Shown here: positions 21,849 to 32,518 of the stretch, in pieces
Numbering within the stretch: position 1 is the first letter of the stretch
Layout: every line of letters begins with the position of its first letter
Assembly (NCBI RefSeq): GCF_030867095.1
Contig: NC_081824.1
Span: 350,708,203-350,772,202 of the forward strand
Reading direction: 5' to 3'
Origin: Alligator mississippiensis
Taxonomy: Eukaryota > Chordata > Crocodylia > Alligatoridae
Length of the DNA: 64,000 bases
Notes under the pieces: generated by a model
What the model saw: the letters and a program-made list of their open reading frames with translations, nothing else
Database searches by the model: none
What the model was told of the DNA's origin: nothing
Program-made: the position numbers and the translations under genes

Positions 21849-22810
21849 TGTTAATACCAACATACTTCTACTTGCTAATAGTCCAATTACCTCTGTTTAT
21901 CTAGTCGTTGAGGTACAGGGAACTCGCAGGGATTTGCACAAGCCAAGTGGTAAAAGAGGTAGCATCCTATGAAAAAGAAGCTTGGCTTTGATTCATTTGT
22001 AGCTTTTTATCTTGTGCAGGTCTCCTGAAAAATGTAATTTGATGATTCAAATTGAAGTATAAGCATCCAAGTTACCATTTTGTAGCAGGGATTTGGGAGG
22101 GGTGGCAAATATCCAGAGTCCCTATTTTGTCTTCAAAATGAATCTCTAATTTGCAGTATATCACAAAAAACTACCTTGCTGTCACCCACATCCTTTCTCT
22201 GGTGCAGTGGACAGGAAATGGTTACATTTGCTAAAGAGATGAGAGAGAAATGTTTCCTCAGGCCCAGACAAAAATGCTAGGGCTGGTTCTGCATGTTAAA
22301 ACTGTCAGCCCACGCTGAGGCTGAAACTTCTCTGGTGCTGTTTGCTTAGGGCTCAATTCTGTATGGTGCTTAGCATCCCCAATCCAACACATTACTTAAG
22401 CAAATAATTAACATTAGGCATATGGGTATTCAGTGAAGTCTAATATGTTCTGTGTGTAATTCCTGTCTCATTTAACTTGTCTAACTGGCATATAACATAT
22501 ATATCTATAGATATACATATAGATATCTACAAAATCTTGCTTGGAGCCAGAACAAGAATTTTTAACTGTTTTGGCATCACAATGCATAGATGCAGCCTTG
22601 CATTCTCTGACAACCAGTTCAAGGATCTAAGGAGTGTTAGGTTGGCCCCCTGGAAATTTCCAGTATTTTTCTTTAAATGTATATGGAATATATCTGTGCA
22701 TTTAATAAAGCATATAAAGTTAAAAGAAATCCTTTAATTTAGTTATGCTAAGTTCTATGTTTGTGTAATATTTAATGAAAATTAGGAGTAATGTTATAAT
22801 AGTGCAGGGG
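21849..22810. other. Intergenic, nothing recognised
   Basis: AT-rich sequence with a TATA/ATAG run at 22495-22528. No gene seen. Confidence 0.4.
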
Positions 22811-22818
22811 GTGCTCAA

Positions 22819-23093
22819 AAGGGTTGCCAGCCCTCCAGGATTGCTCTGGAGTCTCCAGGAACTAGATATAAATCTCCAGGAGACTGCTGAGAGTCATCCA
22901 GGAGATAAATGATAGAGTATTCATTAAAATAAATATTAAATGTTGAATCCAAACTATACAGTAGCCCAGTGGGTTTTTAAAATGTAATAGTATGTACATT
23001 TGCCTTCTTGAGTACAGTGCAGTAGATCAGTCATTAATGTCATTACATCATAAGATGACACCTCCCAGAACGGATTCAGAGTTGGCAACCCTA
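22819..23093. mobile_element. hAT MITE, TIR AGGGTTGCCA, exact 8-bp duplication
   Basis: The left end is AAGGGTTGCCAGCCC and the right end GTTGGCAACCCTA. GTGCTCAA flanks it at 22811-22818 and 23094-23101. The 275-base interior repeats CTCCAGGA words and has no coding capacity. Confidence 0.85.
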
Positions 23094-23680
23094 GTGCTCA
23101 ACCCCTGGCCTGACGGCCAGATCCAACTGCCAATGCCGTGTCCTGTAGCCAGCAGGGCTCCCTGCCAGTTTGTGGGGGGCCCCATAGGCTGTGGTCCTGA
23201 GTGCTATATCTGGCACACATGATGGCACAGGGCCTGAACCTGGCATGTGGGGCCGGGCAGAAGTGGTGCAGGGCCCCAGGGCCCCAATCCCACTGCATGG
23301 AGCCTGGCAGGGTTAGTGTAAGCTCTGGAACCCAACCTCCATACATGGGGCTGAGCGGAGGTGGTGTGGCACCCTGAAGCCTGGATCCCAGACTGCAGAG
23401 CCTGGCAGAGGCAGTGCAGGGTTGCAAGCCCTGATCCTGGCATTTAGGGCCAGGTAGAGGCAGCTCAGGGTCCTAGGCCCCATTCCCAGCATATGTGCTG
23501 GGTGGGGGTGGTGCAGGGTCACAAGGCATGCAGAGGCAATCTTGGCATGCAGGGCTGGGCAGGATCCAGATCTATATGCGTGGTCCATATCCAGATGTGT
23601 GGGGAGTGAAGTCCAGTCCAGCCCACAGACCAGCCCTGTGCCACTTATTTGGCCCGCTGCAATAGAGTGTTGTTGTCAAA
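23094..23680. repeat. Degenerate GC-rich minisatellite
   Basis: Units of roughly 60-65 bases sharing the order GGCAGAGG-x-GTGCAGGG-x-CCC-x-GGCATG repeat about eight times from 23200 to 23560. The outer sequence (CCTGGCCTGACGGCCAGATCC, read as two parts) resembles the start of the hAT at 38358, so this is likely a hAT-derived minisatellite. Confidence 0.6.
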
Positions 23681-23694
23681 AAAGCAAAAATATT

Positions 23695-24703
23695 TAGAGG
23701 TGCACCGATATCAGATTGGCACCTATATAAAGAAAATTGACTATATCAGAAATCGGCCTGATGTGGCTGATAATTTGGCTGATAAATGCTTGTGCATGTG
23801 TGCAGCTGCAGTGCAGCACATAGGTGGCGAGGAGCAGAGCCTGGCAGCTTGGAGAGCTGCATGCGGGTAGTAAGTCTGCTGTGGTGGATGGGGAAGGGAT
23901 GGGGTGTGGGGAGGAAGGAATGGGGCTGGGGCAGGCGCTGCCCAGCAGGGGTGGGGCGGGCATGGGACAGAGCTGCAGCTCATCTGGGAGGTGCAGTGTT
24001 GGGGGTGGCTCCCACTGCTGCGTGCATATGTGGAGGGCACATGGGGGGTGTGCCCCCAGATCTGCATGGGGTGGGGTGGGGCAGGCTTCAGCTGTGGGCT
24101 GGGGCCAGGGGCTGAGCTTTAGCTGTGGGCTGAGCTGTGTTGAGCTCAGGGCAGGCAGTGGCAGCGCTTGAAGGGGGCTACGGTGGGGGGTGCAGCCACC
24201 CCAAATTTTACCATAGCCCCCCCATAATCCCCCTCCCAGCACTGCCACTTCCCACCCGAGTGCAGTGCAACCCAGGCCCCTCCCCCATGCACCAGGAAGA
24301 GCTCAGCACCACTCCAGCCCACAGCTGTAACCCATCCCACTCTACCCCACTGTGCCCTGCACAGATTCGGGGGTACATCCCCTCCCCCCCATGCTCTCCT
24401 GGGGTGCATACAGTGGCGGGAGCCACCCCCTCCTCCCCATGCCCCCCAGATGAACTGTGGCTCTTTCACACACCTGTCCCACCCTGGCTGGGTAGCCCCT
24501 GCCCCAGACCCTGCCCCACTCCCTCCCTCACGATGGGGGGCATTTATCTGCCCCCACACCTCTTTCCTCCCCCCTCCCTGTCCACCACAACAGACTTACC
24601 AGCTGGATGCAGCTGTATCAGAAATCAGATGAGTATTGGCCAATATGCCTTCTTAAAAATTAGCTATCGGTATCAGCCCCCAGAATCTATTGGTGCACCC
24701 CTA
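23695..24703. mobile_element. 1-kb hAT foldback element, exact 8-bp duplication
   Basis: The ends are TAGAGGTGCACCGATA and TATTGGTGCACCCCTA, flanked by AAAATATT at 23687-23694 and 24704-24711. The two halves are diverged reverse complements meeting at about 24180-24225. For example GGGGTGGCTCCCACTGC at 24005 pairs with the CAGTGGCGGGAGCCACCCC region at 24412, and CTCATCTGGGAGG at 23979 with CCCCCAGATGAA at 24443. Open frames on both strands are by-products of GC-rich palindromic sequence. There is no transposase. Confidence 0.85.
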
Positions 24704-24809
24704 AAAATATTTTGATGTAGTCTGATTTGTTCTTGGTGTATTTTACATAAGTTATCTTAAATGCTGGACCTGTCATGATCTCTTAAGAACTGATCCAAAG
24801 TCCATACGT

Positions 24810-25105
24810 TTTAGATGGAATCTTTGGAAGATGACAGAACAAGGAGAAATAGTTTCAAGCTAAAGCAAAGGAAGTTTAGGTTAGATATTAGGAAAAACTT
24901 TCTCACTAGGAGAGTAGTAAAACACTGTAACAGGTTACCCATAAAGGTTGTGGAATCTCCATTCTTGGAATTTTTTAAGACCTGGACAGGCTTGGCTAGG
25001 ATGATCTAGGTGGGAATGGTCCAGGTTTGAGCAGGTGGTTGTACTAGATGACCTCCTCAGGTCTCTTCCAACCCTAATTTTGTATGATTCTGTGATTCTT
25101 TCCTT
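24810..25105 (+). mobile_element. CR1 LINE 3' end
   Basis: It covers the C-terminal end of the CR1 reading frame ([10 protein letters not shown]...VVKHCNRLP) and the 3' UTR with CTAGATGACCTCCTCAGG and the tail TATGATTCTGTGATTCTTT. It is 5'-truncated, and diverged. Confidence 0.9.
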
Positions 25106-26160
25106 TGATTTTGGGTTTTGCATCAGCCCTTGAGAATGGGAAGGAAATGGAAGCAGCCTGTTCTAATTGACCATTGAGAACCTGAGTTTGTTCAGTCTGA
25201 TAATTTGCTTTCCCTGTATTAGGCTCTGCAAAGGAGGAGATGTAACATTATTCCACCTCCATGGTTCCTCCCCTCCCTAGCAGTATGGGCCCTTTCAACT
25301 CTTGGTCCGGTCCCCCATTACAAGAAAGTGGAGCACCTGAATGCCCAGCTACTTATGACCACACAAGCCTGTTCCAGCAGTTGAGGGTTGCTTGGACATT
25401 TCCTAGTCCCACCACTTGCCAGGCATACACCTTCTGTCCTGAGGGGTAGGAGGAAGGATAATTTTAGGAAATGCTACCACTAGTCCTATACTCCCAAAGG
25501 AGCTTCCAAATTGTGTTGGGTCACTGTTAAGAGTACAAATAATCCTTAGCAAACCAGATTGGCCTACTCTCTCTGCAGCATATAGTTGACACACAGTGAC
25601 TGATGTTATATTAGTGTAGTAGGTCACACAATCTTTGAGTAACAGCCGAAAGAACTTAGGGTGTAGAAAGAAGTGATAATTTTTGCCTGATCTGGCTATA
25701 GAAAGCAGTTCATAGCTGTGACTAAACACAAGTGCACAGCTGCAAACGGCTTCAAAAATGGCTGATTGGGTGAAAATCTGACCCCTCATTGCATGAGGTA
25801 TCAGACAAAGATGTTACAAAATGTCCTGTCTTTTGTAACTTGTGTCTGTGGAGCTCCAGCCTGTCGCTATTTTCAGAATGGGAGTGGGGGAAAAGGGAGC
25901 AGAGGGAGGTCAGTCTGGGAATTTTTTAGCCCCCGCCCCTCCCCAAAGGGTGGGGCAAGTGTTTTGCAGCCCCCTCTCCCCACTCTTCAACACCAGCTGA
26001 GGAGCCCCAAGACCAAGCACTCTCTGCTGCCTTTCCCCCCTCCCATTCTGAAAACAGCAAGCCCTGGCAGAGAGCCTGGTCATTGCTATGAGAATCTGGC
26101 TGCAGGCTCCCAGCCTGCAGCTAGATTCCCCTTCCTGCTAGAACCAACAGTGAACTTCTG
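25106..26160. other. Intergenic with a small inverted repeat
   Basis: The TTTTCAGAATGGGAG arm at 25870 is repeated inverted at 26038-26055 (CTCCCATTCTGAAAAC), with pyrimidine-rich sequence between. This is probably a short foldback MITE of 200-300 bases. No gene was recognised. Confidence 0.4.
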
Positions 26161-26176
26161 TTTGGTCTGAGGTTGG

Positions 26177-26210
26177 AACTCAGAATGCTTTGCAAAAGTC
26201 ATTCTGAGTT
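26177..26210. repeat. 11-bp hairpin
   Basis: AACTCAGAATG and CATTCTGAGTT flank a 12-base loop. Possibly part of the repeat just upstream. Confidence 0.6.
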
Positions 26211-27390
26211 ACAGCTGGGAGCTGGACTTCTGTCCGCTTCTTTAATGTGCAATACTATGCATGTAAGGACTTGTCTGTTCTTTAATTGTGAGAAATACAT
26301 ACTGAGGAGGAATAACAACAACTAAACAATAGCATGCAAAAGTTAGACTTGGGGGGTGGGGTGGGGGGGGAATGCATTCCTTAGTTCCTAGCTAAGGTTC
26401 ATGTGCATGCAGACCTATATGCAAACCAAATAACGTTTTCTGCATTTGCATTCTTTAATATAAAATCAAAATGAGGAAGAAGTCTAACTTATCCAAATGT
26501 TAGTTCTGCACTGGTCTTTTAAAATGGATGTTCTATTTATAGGGCAATTTTGAGATGTGCTGAGTTCCTCTTTGTAGGGACTAAGCACACACAGTTCTCA
26601 TTGACTTAGGTTTTTTCTCTCGTTTTTCAGTTTGGACCCGATATTATTGAGCAGAGCTGAACTTAACACACAAACCTCTGAACTGTCACAAGAGTGGTGC
26701 TTGTGTGGTGGGAACTGAGTCATTCCACATTTTTCTCCTGTTAGAGGGTCAGTGAAATTCCTGCCCCTCTTCCTCCAGTTTCTGTGCTAGAAGGAGAGAT
26801 CAGTTAGGTCCAGGAGTTGTCAGCAGCTGTTTGAGCAGTTTGTGCTTAAGGCTCAGTTATGAAATGTTTTTTTAAGTGATAAAAGATTTTCCTCCTGAAG
26901 TACAGAACATGTGTTTTGTAGGGAAAAATATTCAAGATAAAAGCACTTTATTTCCTACTGGTCTTTAGTCTGTGACTTGTACATGTACTTTGAAGAAAGG
27001 CTGAACATTTTTTTTAACTTTGAAAGTTCCCTCTATCTGTGTTATCCAGGTATATTCACAAATTAAGTTCTAGTTCTTATTGACAATCGAGATGATCTAG
27101 AATACCATTTTTAAAAATGAAATCTTCATAATTTTACAAGGAGGAAGCAAGTTTTACCACCTGAAACCGGAGACCCTGCTCCTGTCCTTGTTCAAGGTAA
27201 TTTGCATTATCACAAAGCTCAGAAATACCTCACCACATAAGACATTCCTGCCCAGAAGAGAATTCCATCCTTTTACTCTTCTGTGAAATATCCATCATAA
27301 CCAGAAGGAAATATGACTCTACATCCTGCTTGCCACCAAGCAACTTTGAGGTAAACAGACTATTCCAACTTTTCTCTGAGCCTACTCTGC
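26211..27390. other. Intergenic, nothing recognised
   Basis: AT-rich sequence without recognised repeats apart from a G run at 26350-26370. Confidence 0.4.
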
Positions 27391-27394
27391 ATAT

Positions 27395-29035
27395 AAAATG
27401 GACTGTTCTAAACAGGAGATTTTACCACATCTTCAACTCTCTGTGTCTGCCTCCGCTCTTTTGTGTGCTCTTGCACCGCCTTCACCTGAGCAGTTGATCT
27501 TGCTTGCCAGGGACCCACGTGCGGACCCCAGAGGGCACCTCAGCTGTCTTCAGGGTGACCCCCTAACTCGCCTGCCATGACTTTGAATGGTTCTTCAGTG
27601 GAGGGGGTCTCCCTTGAGGATGCCTCCTGGGCATGTGTTTCGGCAGCAGTTTATGGGGCTCCAACCTCCCCTACACCCTGACCATGCACTGCCCTTAGAG
27701 ACGGGCCTCCAGGTCTATTCGGGCTGGCCCCGCTGGTGTCTTCTCCGGTCTCCGTGTTGCCTCTTGGCGACAACCACCCAGGGCCCTGGTCGAACTCCGG
27801 TGAGAGGGTCTGGAAACCCTTGGCTATTGGGCTTGTCTTCTCCAGTGCCCTTAGCCCTCAGTGACTGCTGGCAGTAGGCCCCAGTGTGTTCTAGCACGGT
27901 TCCTCTCTCTCCTTTCACGGGGTCCCAGCTACCCTCGCTTGGTGCTATGGACTCCGCTAATCGACTCTCATCAAGGGGACTGAGATAGACAAGCCCTAAA
28001 GGGGACCACTGCCACTGCTTTGATCCTAACCCTCTTTTCCCTGAAACACCCAACATGAAGCAAAAGGAACGAGGCCGCCACCGTGACTACTAGTGAAAAG
28101 TGACTAAAAGGAAAGAAGAAAGGGAGAATGCCAACGGAGACAGAGCACCCACAGAGGGACTCTGTATACCCTTAACTCCCCTAACGTCCTTAGGCTAGGG
28201 CACCCTCTGGGTTGAGACCTGAGCTTTCACCCCCAACCGGGGTCTCTTGCTCTCCCGCTCTGAGATCCGCCTCTGATCTGGAGTGGTGGCCCCATCACCC
28301 CTAGTTAGGGCTCTCAAGCTGGGTCCCTTTACCCTTCCGGGCTTCTCCGGCTCGGGATTCCCTGCCGGTGCCACTGCTGCTGCCGCATCCAGCATCCCTG
28401 CCAGCTTCCCTGCCGACATCTTCAATCCCCGCCGGTCCTCGGCTCGGGGATCCTTTACAGCTCCTGCTGCTTTCCCTCCTGTAGCAGCTGCTGCTGCTGC
28501 TTTTGCCAGCCTCTCTGCCAACATCTTCAATCCCCGCTGGTCTTGTCTGGCTCGGGGATCCTCTATAGCCCTCGCTGCCTCTGCCTCTGCTGCTGCTGCC
28601 GCCTCCTGCCTGATGGTTCCCTGCTGGTCCTCTGGTCTTCGGCCTCATTCCTGCGCTTCTGCGGCTTCCTTTTATCTCTGCCGGGTAGCGTCTTGTCCTG
28701 ACGTCACCCGGGTCCAGCAGTATATGGGCGCGGCTTACAAACCACGTGAGCAGTTTCTTGCTGCGCGTTTCCTTGCTCCTTCTGGCCCCTAAAACAGGCG
28801 TGTTGCTTTCCTCCGTCTTTTCTTTGGTCTGGGGTTGGCCTCTGAGCGAGGCTTCCCCCCTTTCTGACCCTGTGCCCCGGGCACACTCTCCCATGAAATA
28901 TGAGCTTTCATTTCTACCCAGGAGAACTTTTACAATCTTTTATGGCTGAAGAAGGGTGCCTGTGCCCGAAAGTTTGCAAATAAAGACTTTTTTTTTTTGC
29001 AAAAATCTAGTTGGTTTAATAAAAGATATCACCTC
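27395..29035 (+). mobile_element. Unclassified GC-rich interspersed repeat with PLE-type 3' tail
   Basis: The segment differs sharply in composition from its surroundings (CpG-rich, many CTCC and CGGG words). Two units of about 105 bases containing CATCTTCAATCCCCGC and GGCTCGGGGATCC lie at 28400-28504 and 28505-28615. It ends at 28945-29035 in a PLE tail: CTGAAGA, a stem AGGG...CCC, GAAAG, an AATAAA, a T run and TTTAATAAAAGATATCAC. Ala-rich open frames on both strands come from the CTG/GCC-rich repeats. It may be a PLE with an unusual body, or another element that captured the tail. Confidence 0.5.
28945..28982 (+). ncRNA. Hammerhead-ribozyme-like motif, second copy
   Basis: CTGAAGA, stem AGGGTGC...GTGCCC-like pairing, then GAAAG. 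The N at core position 7 is free in hammerheads, so CTGAAGA still fits. The bases where the cleavage site would be are altered (GCAAA), suggesting loss of function. Confidence 0.4.
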
Positions 29036-30880
29036 TGCCATGAGTCCTGATTGCTTTTGCCTCTAGATCAATATGGCTACAACCTGGATACCTAGAATAC
29101 CAGTACAATTTCTGGCCCTAATTCTGCAAGATACCTAAGCAGGTGCCTTGTTTTAAACATATGGATAGTTTTACTGAAGTCAGTTGGACTAATCCCAGGA
29201 GTAAAGTACCTCATATGAACATGTTTGGAGGATCAGACCCTAGCTACCTAATAATGCTGTCTTTCCTTGGAAGAGCATTTGGAGACACTGGAAGAAGCTA
29301 TTTTTTTGAGAGCACATACTGTCTGTTAATGAGTTAAAGTTAAGATATTGGTCCTCCCATCTAAAACTAAACAACATCCTCAGTACCTGAAGAGTCTATC
29401 TGTGATCAGTGAGATACAAATATTTAACGCTACAGGTGTGACTGGGACTTATTTTCTCTGTGTATGTCAGTGACCTGGCAGTTTCCATCTAGCCTCTAGC
29501 TCTATGTATTATTGCCATGTATTTCCTTCATATATGGGCACTTGCAGAAGATGTCATCAGGAATCGACTCCCAGCTGAAAACAGTAGTTTGTTTCCTACT
29601 TACTGTTTGAGAAATAGGAGGAAAGGAAAATGCAGTATCAGAAATAAAAGGTATAACTTTGTCTATATGTTTCAAAAACTTTTAAAACCACCTTTTGTAA
29701 AATCTAAGCTCATATCAACCTCAGCACTCAGAAGACTGTTTTGAATAGTTTTTCATGGTGTTGTTCTGTAGTATTTAAGGTTTTGTCTACCTTTGGAATT
29801 AGCTCCCATTCAAGCTCCCACCATACTAAGGGCACAAGCATCCACATGTTAAAATGTGTTCACTCATGCTAAGTGCCCTCTGAGCATCTCAGACTTATGC
29901 CACTTCAGGCAAGGTTTAACTCTGGGCTGTGTTACCTAGCTTGTGTCAGGGCAACTTAATTCTGCTCCATGCATAAGTGGATTAATGCATGGACCAGCAT
30001 GGCCCAGACCCAGGGGCCACTGCCAATAAAGGGCTCCTGGATACCTGGGTTTCTCCCTCTCCCCACTGCCATGCTTGGGATTCCTTGGAAATGTATGTTT
30101 CCCCTTGCAGGTGGGCAGTAGTGTAGCTGTAAGGAGTGCTGCTTGGGGTGTGGCCAGGCAGGCAGTGCTCTGCAAGTAAGTCTAATGAGTGGGGAAAGGG
30201 TAATGCAGGGGGCACAGATCGAAGCTCTCATGGCGAGGGAGGGCATGGGGCAGGATCTGGGGACCTGGGGCCAGGATGAGGAGTAAGATGGAGCCATGGG
30301 TGGCTTGTCCAGGGGGCATGGGGGGGATGAAAAGTACCCTCAGAGGGATTTGGGGTGGGAAGGGGGGGAGAAGAGAGAGGTCCTGTGAAGGGAAAGTAAG
30401 TGTGTGTGTATATGTTTATGTCTGTCTATATGTCCATGTGCATGACAGGGAGTGAAAGTGCTCCCAGGGCAAAGGCAGTGGAGTGGAGGGACCTGAGCCT
30501 GCAGCAGGCATCCCACACTTGCCCTTACCCCACTAGGCTCTGCTCCGGCAGTGGTGCGGGAGGAGAGGTGGGCATGTGTCCTGCCACACCCAGCTCAGCC
30601 AGGTCCACTCAGCCTCCCCCATGGGTCATGGAGGCCCACCCTGCCAGGAAGGGAAGGGGCCCATGCCCTTGCTGGAGTCCAGCTCCTGCAGTGGGGAGGG
30701 GTTCTCCAATTTTGTTTTCCCAGGGCCCCAGTAAACCTTAATCTGCCTCTGGATAAAATGATCATTTTGCAGTCTTTCAGCATCCCAGAAGACACTGCTC
30801 CCACCCTGCTTCTCCTCCTCTGCAAGCAGGGATGGAGTCTAGGTGTCCTGGCTCCCGGCTACACCCCTGCTCACCAAGGC
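29036..30880. other. Intergenic with a GC-rich repeat-like patch
   Basis: 29036-29820 looks ordinary. 29826-29875 has the inverted words AGGGCAC and GTGCCCT and may be the end of a PIF/Harbinger-like MITE. 29990-30870 is G-rich and repeat-like with a GT/AT patch at 30399-30440. No exon was recognised. Confidence 0.35.
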
Positions 30881-31638
30881 TAGGGACAGAAGTTACACAT
30901 GAACTTGTTTAAGTGATCAGAATGGGTTTAAACCTGTAACAGAACAGAAGCTCAGTGCACATAATCCTGTTTCAAAATGGTTTAAGATAAATCTGGTTAA
31001 ATGTAATATCAGACTTAACTGATTTGGGTCAAACCAGTTTATGGAACTTCTGTCCCAGACCCCTTTGTGGTTCAAGTTAAATCATAGTCTCCCAGAGTCC
31101 CAGCATGCTTTGCAGCCCTGGGCTAGGCTGGGCTGTCTGCCCCAGAGAGCAGGACTGGCCCCGGTCCTCTGCTTCCTAGCTGGAGCAGTGAGGGTGACTG
31201 ACAAAGGTGTGGGGGAGAGAGCCCAGCTGGAGGATGCAGCCCAGTCTACAGGGGGAGAGGGGACTGCCCCCCACCCCGGCAATCCCCAGCTGGGGCCTGG
31301 GGCCAAGGAGGTAGGTTAAACACCCCTTCCCCTGCTCAAACTTACTGCTGACTGCAACTATGGCAGAGGCAGAGGCACCTAGAAGCAGGAAAAGGAAGTG
31401 ATGAGCAACCCTGCAGAGTCCTGCTGCTGTTATTCTGGACTGAAAATCCCAGAGACCTCAAGGGTAGCAGGAAGAAGAAGTGAACACACTTCTGACCTGG
31501 GCCACTACAGGCATGTTGCTGCATTTCTTTATCCAAGGTAAATGTCTGTTCACTTCTGTTTTAACTTAATCTGTGCATTTTAGACTAACCTGCAAAAGCT
31601 GAATTGATTCAGTCTCAGGCTTTTTGACACTGTGCCTA
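30881..31638. mobile_element. hAT-like element, copy 1 of family TAGGGACAGACATT
   Basis: It starts TAGGGACAGAAGTTACAC and contains GTTTAAGTGATCAGAA, GGTTTAAACC and TAACTGATTTGGGTCAAACC, shared almost word for word with copy 2. Its right end (ACTGTGCCTA) is diverged, and no convincing target duplication is left. Non-coding. Confidence 0.7.
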
Positions 31639-31654
31639 GCCCAAACCTCTAGGC

Positions 31655-32518
31655 TAGGGACAGACATTATTCATAAACTGGTTTAAGTGATCAGAAACTG
31701 GTTTAAACCTATAACAGAACAGATGTTCAGTGCACATAAACTAGTTTGAAAATGACTGAAACTGGTTTGAGATAAACCTGGTTGAATGTAGTATCAGACT
31801 TAACTGATTTGGGTCAAACCGGTTTATGCAATGTCTGTCCCAGACCCCTTCCTGGCTTAAATTAAACCAGACTACCCCAGCATCCCAGAATGCTTTTTGG
31901 GCTCCCTGCTCCACAGCAGGGCTGGCCTCTCCCCTCTGCTCCCTGGCGGGAGCTTGGCAGAAACTGCAGGAATCTTCCTGGCTTCCCCCTGCTTCTCCAA
32001 CTCCCCTCACTACTCCCTGCTAAGCAGGGATTCCCCCCTCCCCTCTGTCTTACCCAGACACCTCTCTGCAGTAGCTAGCAGACCACATGTTGGCTACAGT
32101 CTATGCTGTGGAAGACTGGTTCCTGCCTTGGAAAAGCTGTTTAAGAAGAGCTTGAACTAATGGAGAAAGGCTTTGTTTTCTGATGGGGTGATAAAAACTG
32201 AGTCTGGGGTGATAAAACACTGTGTTATCAAATGCCTGCTGTGCTACACGGGGGAGGTGGGGGGGGAGAGGGGGAAACCCCTCCTTAATCAGAGCATCCT
32301 GCCGGGGCCCGGCCATTCCCTGCCTCAGCTCACCACTGTGGAAGGGATGGGATGGCTGCTCTAGTGCCCCTTGGCTTCTAGCCTGAGCCACTGCAGGCAT
32401 GTGCCTGCATTCCTGCATTTCTGGGATGTCTTTATGGTTATAAGCTGGTTTAGCCTAGCCAGGTTAGACTAACCTGCAAAGATTGAATCAATTCAGGCTT
32501 TTTGAATGTCTGTCCCTA
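31655..32518. mobile_element. hAT-like element, copy 2 of the same family
   Basis: The ends TAGGGACAGACATT and AATGTCTGTCCCTA are perfect 14-base inverted repeats. The interior follows copy 1, then carries a GC-rich middle. It begins 17 bases after copy 1 ends. The flanks CTCTAGGC and GTGTCAAG do not match as a target duplication. Confidence 0.75.

Noticed and set aside
23200-23560. CRISPR-like array
   Set aside because: The units are degenerate GC-rich minisatellite repeats without unique spacers, in a vertebrate genome.
23694-24715. Several 100-190-codon frames
   Set aside because: They fall wholly inside the palindromic hAT and mirror each other on the two strands.
28195-28894. Ala/Arg/Ser-rich open frames of 111-197 codons on both strands
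   Set aside because: They come from CTG/GCC-rich tandem units in a repeat; no start context, splice sites or known family.
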